From Paenibacillus sp. 19GGS1-52 (GTDB lineage Bacteria; Bacillota; Bacilli; Paenibacillales; Paenibacillaceae), in contig NZ_CP059724.1 of the NCBI RefSeq assembly GCF_022369515.1, forward strand, positions 4,154,001 through 4,218,000: DNA of 64,000 bases. Reading direction: 5' to 3'. Each line of letters begins with the position of its first letter. Position 1 is the first letter of the stretch. The notes beneath the pieces are model-generated. The model worked only from the letters and a program-made list of their open reading frames with translations. It was not told the origin of the DNA and did not search any database. Made by a program: the position numbers and the translations under genes. Shown piece after piece: positions 61,124 through 64,000 of the stretch.

Positions 61124-62020
61124 TCACGCTTTCTGTTTACGCAAGGGTTGAGCTTTTTTCATCCAGCCCTCAGTATGATCATAGGCTTTATCGTTAATCA
61201 GCTGTTTATATTCCGAGACATATCCATCTTGATCTACTGTCTGATTGGCCCATTCATAGTAGATTGGAAAGCGATTTATACATTCAGTCATTCGGTCCAA
61301 GAGTAAATAAGCAGAGATTAAGGAATCTAACGAATATTCACTGGGTGTATCTTTAAAGCGCTGTTCTCGCAAGATGAGTTCATTCTCCCAGTATTGTTGA
61401 GTCTGCTGGATATTAGGCACATATTGCTCGTTCTTCCACTCGTACACTGAAACTTCTGCTGGCCCCAAAGGCATTTGTCCTGAATAGGTATAGCTTAGTA
61501 GTTCCAGATTGCCGTCGTGATCAAAATCCTCGAATTCCACTGCTACATTATCGTTGACGGTAACTCGCATTTTGTTATCGATCTCCTCAAGAACTAGGGT
61601 TGCCAATTCAGGACGATTATCCGCCAACTCAAATTTAAACGTAGGTTTGGAATTTTGCACTAGGGCCTGCACCCATTGCTCCTTATCTTTTGTGCTATTG
61701 AAACCACCTTGAATCTTTAGCCCAGCCTTCTTACTATCAAAGACTACATGCTGATTCTTCGTAATCACGAATTGAGTATAATAAAATTCACCGGTGTTCC
61801 AATAATAAACTTCATATGCATTCGTAAACAATGTAACTAGATCCTTATGTACAAAACCAGGGTACTCGGCTTCCACCTCTGAAGCTATTACATCTGGGCT
61901 GGCAACAACACTATCTTGTATACTCGCATGGACTGGAGAATGGCTGACGATTACATTATCTGTCAAGAATGAATAGCCAGAAATTAAAAAAAGGGTGAGG
62001 AATAGGTTCGCTATTTTCAT
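61124..62020 (-). CDS. Secreted protein of unknown function
   Basis: From the ATG at 62020 the 298-residue protein begins with a signal peptide (MKIANLFLTLFLISGYSFL…VHASI). The mature part has beta-rich segments (FYYTQFVITKNQHVVFDSKK, TFKFELADNRPELATLVLEEI, VAVEFEDFDHDGNLELLSYTYSG). The FDHDGNLELLSY stretch looks like a calcium-binding D-x-D-G loop of VCBS/FG-GAP type. The C-terminal ~100 residues are helical and may be a repeat-type interaction region. I do not recognise the family. Confidence 0.7.
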   Translation of the reverse strand: MKIANLFLTLFLISGYSFLTDNVIVSHSPVHASIQDSVVASPDVIASEVEAEYPGFVHKDLVTLFTNAYEVYYWNTGEFYYTQFVITKNQHVVFDSKKAGLKIQGGFNSTKDKEQWVQALVQNSKPTFKFELADNRPELATLVLEEIDNKMRVTVNDNVAVEFEDFDHDGNLELLSYTYSGQMPLGPAEVSVYEWKNEQYVPNIQQTQQYWENELILREQRFKDTPSEYSLDSLISAYLLLDRMTECINRFPIYYEWANQTVDQDGYVSEYKQLINDKAYDHTEGWMKKAQPLRKQKA

Positions 62021-62215
62021 TGTGCTTACAACCTCAGTCATTGTTTATTTGTTGAAAGCTCATCCGAGTTGAGTTCCACATAAATCCTATTATATCATAT
62101 TATTACATATACAAAGGTAGCCTATTGCGTTTAATTTTATATAATATAGTTGAATTTGCAACAAAATCAAGAGTGAACTCGTTAAATATACGAATAACTG
62201 GAGGAGTTGTTATGA

Positions 62216-62609
62216 ATGAGAATGAAATTAGGAGTGTTATCATTTGTAATTCTTCTTTTTCTAAGTTAAAAAGGCATTGGAAGCAGAGGGTATTGAGATG
62301 TTCTTACAAGAAGATCAGTCGGATTGGATTCTTAATAATGTTAAGGCCACTAGATTCTCCATAAGCCGACCAACTGAAAAAGCTGCTTATTCAGAGTTCA
62401 TTTCTATATACATTTACAATTCAGAACAAGAGCGTAAAGAAGGTCTAACAGATTTTAACTTGCAGAAGGAAAAATATAATATGGTGATACCGAATATTTA
62501 CGAACTCAAAAATGTTCTTATACTCTATTGGCATCATGAGAACTTAAATAATGCCAACAATACTAAGTTTGGTAAACAAATTGAAAGGGCGCTTCAAAGA
62601 ATCAAATAA
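62216..62609 (+). pseudogene. Broken gene for a small secreted protein
   Basis: ATG at 62216 or 62222 opens a typical signal peptide (MRMKLGVLSFVILLFLS) that stops at 62267. A shift of one base at about 62265 joins it to a frame that begins KKALEAEGIEMFLQEDQSDW and continues for 110 residues to ALQRIK, ending just before the terminator. Neither part makes sense alone: the first has only a signal, the second has no binding site. I therefore read a frameshifted secreted or lipoprotein gene. The product is of unknown function (ends RALQRIK with a LYWHH segment). Confidence 0.6.
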
Positions 62610-62616
62610 GTAAAAC

Positions 62617-62653
62617 AAACCCGGCAAAGATCATTTCGATCTTTGCCGGGTTT
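62617..62653. terminator. Perfect bidirectional terminator
   Basis: AAACCCGGCAAAGATC and GATCTTTGCCGGGTTT form a perfect 16-base stem around a 5-base loop. It serves the asd gene on the minus strand and the broken gene on the plus strand. Confidence 0.9.
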
Positions 62654-62693
62654 GTTATTAGCGCCAGCCCAATCAGCCTACGCAGCATGCTAT

Positions 62694-63779
62694 TTATTTA
62701 GGTTGGATATACCCTTCAGCCTTCAGCAGCTCGGCAATCAATACCGCGCCACCTGCAGCACCGCGCAGTGTATTGTGGGAGAGGCTCACGAATTTGTAGT
62801 CGTAAAGAGTGTCTTCACGCAGTCTACCTGCGGAGATACCCATACCCTTCTCAATATCCCGATCCAGTCTTGTCTGAGGACGATTCTCCTCTTCGAAATA
62901 GGTGATGAACTGTTTAGGTGCACTTGGCAGTTCCAGCTCCTGCGGGCGTCCTTTGAAGGTCTTCCAGAGATTCAAAATTTCTTCTTTAGATGGTTTCTTC
63001 TCAAAGGAGACAAATACCGCAGCCAGATGGCCATCAGCCACAGGCACACGAATACATTGCGAAGTAATGATCGGCAGCTCACTCTTTACGATGGCCCCAT
63101 CCTCAATACTGCCCCAAATACGCAAAGGCTCTTGCTCACTCTTCTCCTCTTCCCCACCGATGTAGGGAATCACGTTATCAAGCATCTCTGGCCAATCCGC
63201 AAAGGTCTTGCCGGCACCGGAAATCGCTTGATAGGTTGTGACAACAACCTTAGTGGGTTTGAAGTCATTAAGAGCATGTAGCGTAGGCATATAGCTCTGA
63301 ATCGAGCAATTGGGTTTCACAGCGATAAAGCCTGTTGTAGTGCCCAAACGTTTTCTTTGCTGTGCAATAACCTCCAGATGCTCTGGATTGATCTCTGGAA
63401 TAACCATAGGTACGTCCGGAGTCCAACGATGTGCCGAGTTATTCGAAATTACTGGAGTCCCCGTGCGAGCATAAGCTTCCTCGAGCGCTTTAATCTCATC
63501 TTTCTTCATATCGACAGCGCAAAAAATAAAATCGACTTCTGCAGCTACTTCATCAACCTTGGAGGCATCCTTTACCATGATTTTCTTGACACTTTCGGGC
63601 AATGCTGAAGCCAGCTTCCATCTACCTGATACCGCTTCTTCATAAGTTCTGCCTGCTGAATTAGGGCTGGCAGCAATCGCAACTACCTCAAACCAGGGAT
63701 GATTCTCAAGAAGTTCGATAAATCGCTGCCCCACCATTCCTGTGCCGCCTACTATACCTACTTTAAGCTTGCTTGACAT
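62694..63779 (-). CDS. asd: Aspartate-semialdehyde dehydrogenase (archaeal/fungal type)
   Basis: The 361-residue enzyme reduces aspartyl phosphate in the route to Lys, Met, Thr and diaminopimelate. It starts KVGIVGGTGMVGQRFIELLENHP, with the catalytic Cys in AVKPNCSIQSYMPTL and the His in VADGHLAAVFVSF. The NCSIQ form and the overall layout (TTYQAISGAGK; LSHNTLRGAAGGAVL) fit the archaeal/fungal-type subfamily rather than the usual bacterial one. The ATG at 63779 is preferred over a TTG two codons upstream. It stands alone, not with dapA or dapG. Confidence 0.92.
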   Translation of the reverse strand: MSSKLKVGIVGGTGMVGQRFIELLENHPWFEVVAIAASPNSAGRTYEEAVSGRWKLASALPESVKKIMVKDASKVDEVAAEVDFIFCAVDMKKDEIKALEEAYARTGTPVISNNSAHRWTPDVPMVIPEINPEHLEVIAQQRKRLGTTTGFIAVKPNCSIQSYMPTLHALNDFKPTKVVVTTYQAISGAGKTFADWPEMLDNVIPYIGGEEEKSEQEPLRIWGSIEDGAIVKSELPIITSQCIRVPVADGHLAAVFVSFEKKPSKEEILNLWKTFKGRPQELELPSAPKQFITYFEEENRPQTRLDRDIEKGMGISAGRLREDTLYDYKFVSLSHNTLRGAAGGAVLIAELLKAEGYIQPK

Positions 63780-63902
63780 CAACAATTACACTTCCTTTTG
63801 AGTAACAGTCCTATTCATACAATAGGCCGATAATTAATGATATACGACACTCCAGCCATTTGCGTGTGCCGTCCTGCAAAATATTATTATGAATATAACA
63901 CA

Positions 63903-63957
63903 ATCAAGTAGAAACGGCTACGCTGTCCTTAAATGGACGGTATCCGTTTCAGCAAGA
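63903..63957. repeat. Palindromic repeat family B, copy upstream of asd
   Basis: ATCAAGTAGAAACGGCTACG, CTGTCCTTAAATGGACGGTA, TCCGTTTCAGCAAG. It forms the same double hairpin as 52392-52440 and shares its leading ATCAAG. It lies between asd and the window edge, about 125 bases upstream of the asd start. Confidence 0.8.
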
Positions 63958-64000
63958 AAGATAAGTAAATTTAGTGTGCGCAGCATATAGAGTCACCCTT

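Noticed and set aside
60851..61306. Plus-strand 151-codon frame with hydrophobic stretches
   Set aside because: It is mostly antisense to the 55-residue gene and the end of the secreted protein gene, and has no binding site.

Overview
The window looks like a chromosomal segment of a Paenibacillus-type, spore-forming, plant-polysaccharide-degrading Firmicute. The evidence is the gene content: LplA/LplB/YtcP-type oligosaccharide importers with YesM/YesN two-component regulators, many family 43 glycoside hydrolases, an intracellular GH10 xylanase, a GH8 exo-oligoxylanase, Bacillus-like Fur, TcyABC, ThiXYZ and ThiMDE proteins, and CcpA-type cre sites. All names come from reading the sequence and remembered family motifs; no database search was run.

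Bases 1-20,500 form a xylan/arabinoxylan utilisation region. Read on the minus strand from about 15,000 down, it encodes a lipoprotein sugar-binding protein, two permeases, response regulator, sensor kinase, second response regulator, a cytoplasmic GH10 xylanase and two GH43 enzymes. A further GH43, cut by the window edge, lies at 1-1002 beyond an AraC regulator. GH95, another GH43 and a GH8 Rex enzyme lie on the other side. Most enzymes lack signal peptides, so the design is import of oligosaccharides followed by intracellular trimming. cre-like sites overlap the lplA promoter and precede the GH10 gene.

Bases 20,500-32,300 are mixed: a decayed response-regulator remnant, VanZ/RDD membrane protein, amidase, serine hydrolase, exonuclease III, MFS transporter, two small probable spore-surface proteins that share an identical sporulation-type promoter motif at identical spacing, an AlkD-like repair protein, an MmyB-type regulator, a tandem array of a palindromic repeat, a FabF paralogue and an Nfu-like protein.

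Bases 32,300-47,400 hold a secreted GH43 arabinanase-like lipoprotein, an unaccompanied OppD-like ATPase with a Fur box, two related aminoglycoside-phosphotransferase-fold proteins flanking fabV, a four-gene operon of two Gfo/Idh/MocA dehydrogenases and two TIM-barrel isomerases with a divergent AraC regulator, an AIM24 protein, fur, and an SLH-domain protein.

Bases 47,400-64,000 hold a cystine ABC operon whose binding-protein gene is frameshifted, a TetR/MFS efflux pair with two near-identical palindromic operators, a TPP riboswitch controlling thiZXY-thiM-thiD-thiE, a MarR/ABC exporter pair, rluF, small unknown genes, a broken small secreted protein gene, and asd. Three families of short palindromic intergenic repeats recur. 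One occurs as a three-unit tandem array before fabF and again before thiZ, each time ending against the ribosome binding site.
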